6,147 nucleotides of DNA from Chloroflexota bacterium (GTDB lineage Bacteria > Chloroflexota > Chloroflexia > Chloroflexales > Kallotenuaceae), in NCBI GenBank assembly GCA_019240175.1, contig JAFAYS010000633.1, forward strand, positions 1-6,147, written 5' to 3'. Positions 1 through 5,291 of the stretch are shown here, piece after piece (the first letter of the stretch is position 1; each line of letters begins with the position of its first letter). Position numbers and translations under genes: made by a program. The notes below the pieces were generated by a model. That model was given only the letters and a program-made list of their open reading frames with translations, was not told the origin of the DNA and made no database searches.

Positions 1-455
1 CGCTCCCAGGTAAGCCGGTACACATCACGCGGACCGATGCGAACCCGATCAAAGCGCTGCTGCCATTCGGGGGCTGGCCGATTGGATGTCCACTCACCTC
101 TACCTCTCCACTGCACCATCTGATGCGGGTCCTCAAACTCGACCGTAGAGACCGAATACAAACTCTCGTCTGGCCTGGACTCCGACCGTTCTGGAGCCAC
201 GAATTTCATACGCACCCGTAGCGTGTCCGGCTCACCTGCGCTCATGGTAGTTCTATACGCCGGCTCAACATACATTCTTTCAAAGCGGTAGCCTGGCCCG
301 GCTTGCTCCGCGTAGGTCCGCGCCAGTGCTTGCAGCTCGGGCCAGGTGAGCGGTGCGCATGCAAGCAGCGTACAGCGCTGACGATAGCCTAGATACAACA
401 GCATTCCGACCAGAATGAACGCGACAAGGATGGCGCGAAAGGGATATTTTGACAT
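1..455 (-). CDS. Hypothetical membrane-anchored protein, 3' end beyond the window
   Basis: The minus strand is open from an ATG at 455 to the left edge with no stop, giving at least 151 residues; the C-terminus is missing. Residues 1-7 are short and basic (MSKYPFR). Residues 8-24 form one hydrophobic segment (AILVAFILVGMLLYLGY) followed by RQR, as in a single N-terminal membrane anchor with the rest outside the membrane, though the positive residues on both sides leave topology open. C28 and C33 lie just after the anchor, but the context is not a convincing lipobox. The rest is a soluble domain rich in charged and aromatic residues (TWPELQALARTYAEQ, VRMKFVAPE, VDEF-like strands) that I do not recognise. 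The ribosome binding site is weak (ACGGA-like). A -10-like TATCAT on the minus strand (503-498) could start the transcript, but no -35 box is evident. Codon use, with AGA and TAT, is less GC-biased than in the genes to the right. The reading frame is well supported; the function is unknown. Confidence 0.72.
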   Translation of the reverse strand, partial: MSKYPFRAILVAFILVGMLLYLGYRQRCTLLACAPLTWPELQALARTYAEQAGPGYRFERMYVEPAYRTTMSAGEPDTLRVRMKFVAPERSESRPDESLYSVSTVEFEDPHQMVQWRGRGEWTSNRPAPEWQQRFDRVRIGPRDVYRLTWE

Positions 456-507
456 AGGGCATCCGTTCGTGAATGTGCGAGGCATTGCAACACACGTATG
501 ATAGCAA

Positions 508-538
508 AAAGGACGCTCGTGTGAGCGCCCTTGTCGAT
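508..538. repeat. 31-bp direct repeat, left copy, flanking vapBC
   Basis: All 31 bases are identical to 1314-1344; the copies start 806 bp apart in the same orientation. The repeat runs from AAAGGACGCTC to CCCTTGTCGAT. Just outside, similarity fades: acctgcc against gcttgcc on the right, and both copies have an A-rich left flank. The two copies bracket the complete vapBC module and its promoter region. The repeat contains the hairpin described separately. Confidence 0.93.
509..532 (-). terminator. Rho-independent terminator-like hairpin, left copy
   Basis: Read on the minus strand, AAGGGCGCTC and GAGCGTCCTT form a 10-bp stem with one G-T(U) wobble around the loop ACAC, followed directly by a T-run (complement of 506-510) and then GCTAT. 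On the plus strand the wobble becomes an A-C mismatch and no good T-run follows, so the minus direction is favoured. No minus-strand gene lies immediately upstream, because vapBC occupies 679-1311 on the plus strand. Its present role could be to stop read-through from the large minus-strand group toward the gene starting at 455. Confidence 0.65.
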
Positions 539-594
539 ACCTGCCTGGTGCGCAAACCGAGTTGACGGTAATCGCAATAATCCGCTTTTTCTTC

Positions 595-624
595 GTGTTA
601 TGACAATATGGAGCTTTATAACAC
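595..624 (+). promoter_or_regulatory. Candidate vapBC promoter/operator: 7-bp inverted repeat over a -10-like box
   Basis: GTGTTAT (595-601) and ATAACAC (618-624) are perfect inverted 7-mers separated by 16 bp. The right arm contains TATAAC (617-622), five of six matches to a sigma-70 -10 box; no good -35 box is found 16-18 bp upstream. A TTGACG at 562-567 is too far away to pair with it. VapB antitoxins of the ribbon-helix-helix type usually repress their own operon by binding inverted half-sites near the promoter, which is why I read this as an operator. The repeat is seen; the regulatory role is inferred. Confidence 0.4.
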
Positions 625-648
625 TTGATCGAGCGCGGCAATCCTTGT

Positions 649-665
649 ACTCTAGATCCCAGAGT
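649..665 (+). promoter_or_regulatory. Second candidate VapB operator, ACTCT-N7-AGAGT
   Basis: A 5-bp perfect inverted repeat (649-653 and 661-665) sits between the presumed -10 box and the vapB ribosome binding site (GGAGG, 666-670), which it abuts. A protein bound here would block transcription or mask the site. The arms are short and could arise by chance, so this is weaker than the upstream repeat. Confidence 0.25.
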
Positions 666-678
666 GGAGGTTTTGAAA

Positions 679-921
679 ATGGCAACTGCGTATATTGAAC
701 TTTCGGATCAGGAGATACAAGCGTTAGAGCGACTTGCCCAGCAAACAGGCAAAACACAAGCCGAGCTATTACATGAAGCGGTTACAGATCTCCTTGCACA
801 CATCGATACCAGTGATCGTCTCGATCTGCTTCAACAAGCACGCGGCATCTGGCGAGATCGTGATGATCTGCCTGATGTACAGACACTTCGTACAGAACTT
901 GACCGATCTTTCAAGGAGTAA
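679..921 (+). CDS. vapB: VapB-like antitoxin, ribbon-helix-helix family
   Basis: This 80-residue protein neutralises the VapC toxin encoded next to it and probably represses the shared promoter. Residues 3-8 (TAYIEL) form the DNA-contacting strand; residues 9-22 and 26-41 form the two helices of a ribbon-helix-helix fold (EIQALERLAQQTG, then TQAELLHEAVTDLL). The acidic tail from residue 56 on, GIWRDRDDLPD, followed by LRTELDR, is typical of antitoxins whose C-terminus wraps over a PIN toxin. I chose the ATG at 679 because GGAGG at 666-670 lies 8 nt upstream; an in-frame ATG at 625 would add 18 residues but has no such site and would run through the putative operator. The stop is 3 nt before vapC, and vapC's ribosome binding site lies inside the last codons of this gene, so the two are probably translated together. 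The assignment to the VapB group rests on the partner as much as on the fold. Confidence 0.88.
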   Translation: MATAYIELSDQEIQALERLAQQTGKTQAELLHEAVTDLLAHIDTSDRLDLLQQARGIWRDRDDLPDVQTLRTELDRSFKE

Positions 922-924
922 TGA

Positions 925-1311
925 ATGGCGGGACCGCTGCTCCTCGACACTGATGTCCTAATTGATTATTTGCGTGGTCGCATAGAAGCTGTGACCTATA
1001 TCCAAGGTTTGGCCGATCCATTATCAATATCGGCGATCACTGTTGCCGAGCTATATGCTGGTGTGCGAGACGGAGCAGAGAGAAGGGCATTGGAGACATT
1101 CATTCGCGCCTTTCTCATTCTGCCAGTCAACCAAGAGATTGCGGTTAAGGGTGGTTTATACCGACGAGATTACAGCAAAAGCCATAGTGTTGGCCTTGCC
1201 GATGCACTCATTGCGGCTACTGTCGATCACCATCAGGCTACGCTGGTAACACTCAATAACAAGCACTTTCCTATGCTTGCCGTTGTCGTTATTCCATATC
1301 AAAAATCATAA
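925..1311 (+). CDS. vapC: VapC toxin, PIN-domain ribonuclease
   Basis: This 128-residue protein has the usual VapC length. PIN-domain toxins are Mg2+-dependent ribonucleases that cut tRNA or rRNA when freed from VapB and so arrest growth; the target here cannot be read from sequence. The catalytic acidic residues are present: D8 in LLLDTDVLIDYL, E42 in ITVAELYAGV, and D93 in GLADALIAAT. The fourth position is in LVTLNNKHF (N111/N112), as is common in this family, which often has N or D there. The start at 925 follows AAGGAG (913-918) with 6 nt spacing. An ATG at 921 overlaps the vapB stop but is in another frame. The gene is convergent with the dehydrogenase gene, with only 50 bp between them. 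The use of ATA, TTA and AGA codons contrasts with the GC-rich genes to the right and fits acquisition by transfer. All active-site residues are intact, so the toxin looks functional. Confidence 0.93.
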   Translation: MAGPLLLDTDVLIDYLRGRIEAVTYIQGLADPLSISAITVAELYAGVRDGAERRALETFIRAFLILPVNQEIAVKGGLYRRDYSKSHSVGLADALIAATVDHHQATLVTLNNKHFPMLAVVVIPYQKS

Positions 1312-1313
1312 TC

Positions 1314-1344
1314 AAAGGACGCTCGTGTGAGCGCCCTTGTCGAT
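1314..1344. repeat. 31-bp direct repeat, right copy
   Basis: Identical to 508-538 over 31 bp. It begins 2 bp after the vapC stop codon and ends 17 bp before the stop codon of the minus-strand dehydrogenase gene, filling most of the convergent intergenic space. Confidence 0.93.
1315..1338 (-). terminator. Terminator of the minus-strand metabolic gene group
   Basis: It has the same 10-bp stem and ACAC loop on the minus strand as the left copy, placed 23 nt after the dehydrogenase stop codon. The T-run after it is shorter (TTTG, then an AT-rich stretch), so it may be weaker than the left copy. On the plus strand the same hairpin, with one A-C mismatch and a CTTGT tail, could also slow transcripts leaving vapC, making it a bidirectional terminator between convergent genes. 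Confidence 0.7.
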
Positions 1345-1361
1345 GCTTGCCCTCGGTTAGA

Positions 1362-2123
1362 CTACCGCGCCGTCCAGCCCAGATCGATGTTGTGCGCGAC
1401 GCCCGTGATCGCGCTGGCGCGCTGCGAGGCCAGAAACAGGGCTAGCTCGGCCACCTCCGACGGCTCGATCAGCCGTTTGATCGCGGCGGGCTCTAGCATC
1501 ACGCGCTCGATCACCTCCGCCTCGGGAATGCCGCGCGACTCTGCCTGGGCGCGGATCTGGTTTTCGACCAGCGGCGTGCGCACGTAGGCCGGGCAGATCG
1601 CGTTGACGGTGATGCCCTGCGCGCCCACCTCCAGCGCAACGGTTTTAGTCAGGCCCAGCAAGCCATGCTTGGCGCTGATATACGCCGACTTGTACGGGCT
1701 GGCGACCTGGGCATGCACGCTGGCAATGTTGATAATCCGGCCCCAGCCCTGCGCTTTCATGCCCGGCAGCAGATATTTGATCAGCTGGAACGGCGCGGTC
1801 AGCAGCACCTGAATCATACGATTCCAGGTTTCTTCGGGAAACTCGTCGACCGGCGCGATATGCTGAAAGCCCGCGTTGTTGACCAGAATATCCACGCGAC
1901 CAGCCACCGCCAGCGCCGCGTCGGCCAGCTGCCGCGCCTGCGCCTGATCCGTCAGATCGGCCTGCGCAAACACACCGTCGATCGCGTCCGCGACCTGTTG
2001 CGTGGCAGGATGAATATCGTGGACGACGACCTTCGCGCCTTCGCGAGCAAACGTCTCGGCGATCGCCCGCCCGATGCCGCTGCCCGCACCGGTGACCAGC
2101 GCAACTTTGCCTGCTAAGCTCAT
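1362..2123 (-). CDS. D-3-hydroxybutyrate dehydrogenase (short-chain dehydrogenase/reductase)
   Basis: This cytosolic enzyme (253 residues, normal length) should oxidise D-3-hydroxybutyrate to acetoacetate with NAD+, or run in reverse. It is a classical SDR: dinucleotide-binding TGAGSGIG at 11-18, NNAG at 82-85, and catalytic S135, Y148 and K152 (YISAK). The substrate site is what makes the call specific. Allowing for a 7-residue offset, residues known to hold substrate in the Pseudomonas fragi enzyme (Q94, H144, K152, Q196, W257, numbering recalled from memory) correspond to Q87, H137, K145, Q189 and W250 here. The string NNAGFQHIAPVDEFP is characteristic of this subfamily. The start at 2123 has a strong GAGGAGGGAG site 7 nt upstream and overlaps the ligase stop codon by 4 bp (ATGA), so translation is coupled. 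The C-terminus reads IDLGWTAR where the family usually has a DGGW form, a small change beside the conserved Trp. A terminator hairpin follows. Other 3-hydroxyacyl SDRs are the only real alternative. Confidence 0.9.
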   Translation of the reverse strand: MSLAGKVALVTGAGSGIGRAIAETFAREGAKVVVHDIHPATQQVADAIDGVFAQADLTDQAQARQLADAALAVAGRVDILVNNAGFQHIAPVDEFPEETWNRMIQVLLTAPFQLIKYLLPGMKAQGWGRIINIASVHAQVASPYKSAYISAKHGLLGLTKTVALEVGAQGITVNAICPAYVRTPLVENQIRAQAESRGIPEAEVIERVMLEPAAIKRLIEPSEVAELALFLASQRASAITGVAHNIDLGWTAR

Positions 2124-3673
2124 GCGACAACTCCCTCCTCAGCCGAGCGCTCGCTGGTTCCGTAGCGCGCCCGCAGCTCGGGCTTGAGCACTTTGCCGCT
2201 GGATGTGTGCGGCAGCTCGGGCAAAAACAGCACCGACTTCGGCACTTTGTAGCGCGCCAGGCGCTCCCGGCAATGTCGCAGCAGATCGTCGGCGGTTAGC
2301 GTGAGATCCGCTCGTGTGACCACCAGCGCGCGGCCAACCTCGCCCCAGCGGGTGTCGGGCACGCCGATCACCGCGCACTCGGCGACCGCAGGATGCTCGT
2401 AGATCGCGCGCTCGACCTCGGTGGGATACACGTTCTCGCCGCCCGAGATAAACATGTCCTTTTTGCGATCGACGATAAAATAGTAGCCCTCGTCGTCGAT
2501 CCGCACCAGGTCGCCGGTGTGAAACCAGCCATCGGTGATCACTGCCGCCGTGGCCTCGGGCTGCTTCCAGTAGCCCGCGCAGACCGTCGGGCCGCGCAGC
2601 CACAGCTCGCCGATCTCACCCTGCGCCACATCGCGACCATCCTCGTCCACCACACGCGCGTCCAGGTGGAAGATCGGGCGGCCAACCGAGCCGGCCTTGC
2701 GGATCGCGTCCTCGGGATTGAGCGTGAAGCAATTGACCGAAACCTCGGTCAGGCCGTAGCCCTGGCGAAAGGGAATGCCGTACTGCTGATACGCCTTGAT
2801 CAGCGGCACCGGACAGGGCGCGCCGCCGGAGATAAAGAAGCGCACGCTGCTGAAATCGGTCTGCGCCAACGAAGGCGAGTCGAGCAGCATCTGAAACATC
2901 GTCGGCACGGCGAAAAAGATCGTCACGCGCTCCTGCTGGAGCAGCTCAAGACAGCGCTCGGTCGACCAGTCGCGCATCAAAATCATTGTGCCGCCCGCGT
3001 GGAGCACCGGTAGCGTCAGCACATTGATGCCGCCGGTATGAAACAGCGGCGTGTGAATAATGCTCACGTCGTCGGCGTGAATGTCCCAGCCGACATTGGT
3101 ATTGAGCGAGTTCCACACGATCACGCGATGGGTCAGGATCGCGCCTTTGGGCCGTCCAGTCGTGCCTGAGGTGTAGAGGATCAAGTGCGGATCGTCGAGA
3201 TCGACCTCTTCCGTAACCGGCCCGCCGTCAGTCCGCGCGATCAGATCGTCGTAGCGCGGCACGACTCCATCATTGGCACCGCTCAGCCAGAGCAGCATCG
3301 CGATCGGAGCCTGCGCCTGCACGTCGCGAACCACCGGCGCAAACTCAGGATCGGCGATCAGCACGCGCGGCGAGCTATCGCCAATCTGGTAGGCCAGCTC
3401 AGGCGCGGTCAAGCGCCAGTTGAGCGGCACCAGGATCGCGCCGAGCTTGCCGGTGGCAAAGAGCGCATCCAGATACTCGATCCGATTACGCGCCAGGATC
3501 GCCACGCGCTCGCCTTTACGCACGCCGCACTCGTGACGCAGCGCGGCGGCCAGCCGGTTGGCCCGCTCGTTGAGCTGACGGTAGGAGTAGCGCAGGCCGG
3601 TCGTGTCGTCGACCAGCGCCAGCCGATCGGGCGTCAGCAGTTCGCGCTTGCCGAGCCAATCGCCGATATACAT
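2120..3673 (-). CDS. Acyl-CoA synthetase/ligase (AMP-forming)
   Basis: This 517-residue class I adenylate-forming enzyme activates a carboxylic acid with ATP to an acyl-AMP and then transfers it to CoA. All hallmark motifs are present in order: P-loop YTSGTTGRPKG (167-177), YGLTE (306-310), the adenosine-ribose Asp in TGD (D388), the hinge region DRKKD (402-406), GGENVYP (411-417), and the C-terminal catalytic Lys in SSGKVLK (K494). Length and motif spacing match medium/long-chain fatty acyl-CoA ligases; the acid used cannot be deduced, and acetoacetate, fatty or aromatic acids all remain possible. I start at the ATG at 3673, which has GGAG 6 nt upstream, rather than at an in-frame TTG 24 nt earlier that has no such site. 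The gene lies 93 bp after the hydrolase and overlaps the dehydrogenase by 4 bp. I see no clear promoter in the 93-bp gap, so read-through from the hydrolase gene is likely. There are no signal or membrane segments, so the protein is cytosolic. Confidence 0.9.
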   Translation of the reverse strand: MYIGDWLGKRELLTPDRLALVDDTTGLRYSYRQLNERANRLAAALRHECGVRKGERVAILARNRIEYLDALFATGKLGAILVPLNWRLTAPELAYQIGDSSPRVLIADPEFAPVVRDVQAQAPIAMLLWLSGANDGVVPRYDDLIARTDGGPVTEEVDLDDPHLILYTSGTTGRPKGAILTHRVIVWNSLNTNVGWDIHADDVSIIHTPLFHTGGINVLTLPVLHAGGTMILMRDWSTERCLELLQQERVTIFFAVPTMFQMLLDSPSLAQTDFSSVRFFISGGAPCPVPLIKAYQQYGIPFRQGYGLTEVSVNCFTLNPEDAIRKAGSVGRPIFHLDARVVDEDGRDVAQGEIGELWLRGPTVCAGYWKQPEATAAVITDGWFHTGDLVRIDDEGYYFIVDRKKDMFISGGENVYPTEVERAIYEHPAVAECAVIGVPDTRWGEVGRALVVTRADLTLTADDLLRHCRERLARYKVPKSVLFLPELPHTSSGKVLKPELRARYGTSERSAEEGVVA

Positions 3674-3766
3674 AGAGTTCTCCAGAAAAAGCAACAAGGG
3701 CGGACTACGCTCGTGCGGGCGCAGTGTGTCATGCCGCAGTTACAGCCAGGTTCCAGCAGCGCGTCG

Positions 3767-5005
3767 CTACTGCGCCAGCCAGGTATCGACCTGCGCGGCA
3801 ACCGCGCTCTGCCAGCCCAGCTCAAGATGATTCACAGCGCTATTGGTAACCTTCTGGCTGAGCGTGCCGATGCCGCCGGTATCGCCGCAGCTCGCGCCGA
3901 AGACCACGCCGTCGCTGGGGCCGGTATGCTCGTTGTGAATGTCGGGAATATCGTTCGCGCCGCCGCAGTAGAGATAGGTCTTGACGCTGGCGGGAATGCC
4001 TTTGGTGCGGATCGTGTTGACCAGTGAGCCGCTCATGGCCGCATCGATGCCGGGACTATACGAGACGTAGCCCCAGCCGCCGTAGTAGGTGGTGTACCAA
4101 TCTTGCTCGGTCGTCGACAGGCCGTAGGTGCTATCCCAGCGATACAGCATCTGCTTCTGGCCGGGAAAATAGCTGCTGGCAACGCTCAGCTCGGGATGCG
4201 AGTACCAGATGCCGTAGCACAGCATCTCGGTGTGCGCGGCGGGAGCGTTGGCCGCAATGCCGCACTCGGGGAAGCTGCCGACCGAGGGCAAGATCCCGTG
4301 GCGGAAGGTGTAGTCGAGGCCTTTGTTAGGACCGCCGAGCAAGATCAGCTTGCGCACACCGCCGCCGTAGGTCGAGCCGCCCGATTTATACACCGACGAG
4401 ACGTACTGCCGCGCCGCGAACGCGCCTTTGCTCCACGCAACCACATCGACCTGCGCCGCGCCGGTCTTGGCTTTGATCGCATTGACCGCGTCGTGGATCT
4501 GCTCGGCCCAGTAGTAGTTGTCGCCGTGCTTGTGCGGAAAATTAATCGCGAAAACTTTGTAGCCGCGACTTGAAAGATATTGCATCAGGCCGGTCGAGGG
4601 GCAACTTGTGACGCCGCAGTTGCCGAGATTCGGCGCGGCCCACGCCCGATCGGCATTGTCGTTGGCTCCATGCACCAGCAGCAGCGGCGTCGGCTTGGTG
4701 CCGGTGTCCCAGCCGGGCGCGTGGTAGAGCAGAAAGCGGCTGGAATGTGGCCGGCCCGTGGCGAAGAAGGTCGCGCGCTGCCCATCCTGATCGTTGCGTC
4801 CGTCGGCCAGATACTGCTCCGCCGCAAACATCGCGCCGTTGTCCTTCCAGCGCTCGACTTTGGCCCAGCCATAGCTGACCGTGGTGAACGTCGCCTCAAG
4901 CGTGACCGAGCCCGTGGCCTGAGTCGGCCAGGGAACCGCCAGCAGCGCGGCCAGCATCAGCCAGAAGACAACACGGACGGAACGACGGAAGGGCGGAGAC
5001 TGCAT
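3767..5005 (-). CDS. Secreted alpha/beta-hydrolase, lipase/PhaZ7-like esterase
   Basis: This 412-residue exported esterase has a Sec-type signal: basic FRRSVR (6-11), a hydrophobic core to about residue 25, and a likely cut after TQA (A30). The mature part has an oxyanion-type strand LLLVHGANDN (108-117). The nucleophile elbow is VVAWSKGA with S192, an AxSxG rather than GxSxG box, as in Bacillus LipA/LipB and the extracellular polyhydroxybutyrate depolymerase PhaZ7 of Paucimonas lemoignei (where I recall AHSMG). H393 (NSAVNHLELG) is the likely catalytic His. D365 (PSDGVV) is the best acid candidate, with D352 second. From memory, several stretches also parallel PhaZ7: TGxxQVDxVA before the Ser, VRKxIxLxGG after it, and YGxWxSxP. 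Six Cys at 130, 135, 248, 263, 347 and 373 could make three disulfides, as expected outside the cell. A perfect AGGAGG lies 5 nt before the ATG. Substrate (lipid ester or polyhydroxyalkanoate) is undecided; W and K around the Ser are unusual. Confidence 0.85.
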   Translation of the reverse strand: MQSPPFRRSVRVVFWLMLAALLAVPWPTQATGSVTLEATFTTVSYGWAKVERWKDNGAMFAAEQYLADGRNDQDGQRATFFATGRPHSSRFLLYHAPGWDTGTKPTPLLLVHGANDNADRAWAAPNLGNCGVTSCPSTGLMQYLSSRGYKVFAINFPHKHGDNYYWAEQIHDAVNAIKAKTGAAQVDVVAWSKGAFAARQYVSSVYKSGGSTYGGGVRKLILLGGPNKGLDYTFRHGILPSVGSFPECGIAANAPAAHTEMLCYGIWYSHPELSVASSYFPGQKQMLYRWDSTYGLSTTEQDWYTTYYGGWGYVSYSPGIDAAMSGSLVNTIRTKGIPASVKTYLYCGGANDIPDIHNEHTGPSDGVVFGASCGDTGGIGTLSQKVTNSAVNHLELGWQSAVAAQVDTWLAQ

Positions 5006-5018
5006 AGAAACCTCCTAG

Positions 5019-5052
5019 AAGAACCTAGAACCTAGAACTTAGAACCTAAAAG
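5019..5052. repeat. Left heptad array (AACCTAG units)
   Basis: After AAG, four consecutive 7-bp units are read on the plus strand: AACCTAG (5022-5028), AACCTAG (5029-5035), AACTTAG (5036-5042) and AACCTAA (5043-5049). The 17 bases at 5019-5035 are a perfect inverted match to 5259-5275; 5028-5048 match the complement of 5267-5287 with one mismatch in 21. The array abuts the ribosome binding site of the hydrolase gene (5011-5016), and a CCTAG at 5014-5018 overlaps that site. Confidence 0.9.
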
Positions 5053-5204
5053 ACGGAAGCTAGAATCTAAAAAAATAGAACAAAAACGAAAGAAGAAGTG
5101 AAGAAAGAGCCAAGAACAAAGAATAAAAAGAAATCCAAGAACTAGAGGCTAAAAGAACAAAAACATCAAGCAATACAGCTTAACTCTCTGGTGCATATCG
5201 CTGC

Positions 5205-5259
5205 GGGGTGAGGACCTGATCGAACTCAAATCACAACACACGTGATATTGCTCATCCCC
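5205..5259. other. Possible 55-nt two-tier hairpin
   Basis: GGGGTGAG (5205-5212) can pair with CTCATCCCC (5251-5259), leaving one bulged base at 5255. Inside it, ATCAC (5230-5234) pairs with GTGAT (5242-5246) around a 7-nt loop. It works on either strand. The unpaired inner segment is long, and the inner stem is only 5 bp. It lies between the right heptad array and the purine tract, and is neither a classical terminator (no T-run) nor a recognisable RNA family. Confidence 0.35.
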
Positions 5260-5291
5260 TAGGTTCTAGGTTCTTAGTTCTAGGTTCTTAG
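5259..5291. repeat. Right heptad array (CTAGGTT units), inverted relative to the left array
   Basis: Plus strand: CTAGGTT (5259-5265), CTAGGTT (5266-5272), CTTAGTT (5273-5279), CTAGGTT (5280-5286), then CTTAG. The strict 7-bp period with CTAG/TTAG variation mirrors the left array in opposite orientation. The last partial unit contains the stop codon of the KAS III-like gene (TTA at 5288-5290 on the plus strand), so the array begins exactly at the end of that coding region. Confidence 0.92.

Larger units (their letters stand above)
5006..5287. other. 282-bp non-coding gap with heptad arrays, purine tract and hairpin
   Basis: No plausible gene lies here. Base composition breaks sharply from both neighbours. 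By hand count, 95 of the 120 plus-strand bases at 5041-5160 are purines, mostly A, so the RNA of the flanking genes (minus strand) would be U/C-rich here. The edges hold inverted arrays of a 7-bp unit (separate entries), and degenerate copies such as AAGCTAG, AATCTAA and AACTAGAGGCTAA suggest that much of the purine tract is a decayed array. I found no convincing -35/-10 pair for the hydrolase gene. A G-poor, pyrimidine-rich RNA could serve as a Rho loading region, which is only a possibility. Confidence 0.75.

Noticed and set aside
625..678. Longer vapB starting at the ATG at 625.
   Set aside because: It has no ribosome binding site, it would translate through the putative operator, and the extra residues do not resemble the family. 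The ATG at 679 has GGAGG at the right distance.
3674..3697. Eight-residue N-terminal extension of the ligase from a TTG at 3697.
   Set aside because: The ATG at 3673 has GGAG 6 nt upstream and begins at the normal family N-terminus.
3707..3722. A stretch resembling the 31-bp repeat hairpin (ACGCTCGTG, then GCGC).
   Set aside because: Only the left arm is similar; the right arm is changed, so the stem is lost and no T-run is in place. Probably chance in GC-rich DNA.
2393..5035. Long plus-strand open frames opposite the ligase and hydrolase genes.
   Set aside because: They are shadows of GC-rich coding DNA: no family motifs, poor starts, and the minus strand holds complete motif-bearing enzymes over the same bases.
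5213..5235. TTCGATC on the minus strand, like a tRNA T-loop.
   Set aside because: The base after the loop is A where tRNA has C, and no acceptor, D or anticodon arms can be built around it.
5019..5291. Heptad units read as replication-origin iterons or a CRISPR array.
   Set aside because: Units are 7 bp and abutting without unique spacers, there is no rep or cas gene nearby, and the two arrays are inverted at gene borders.
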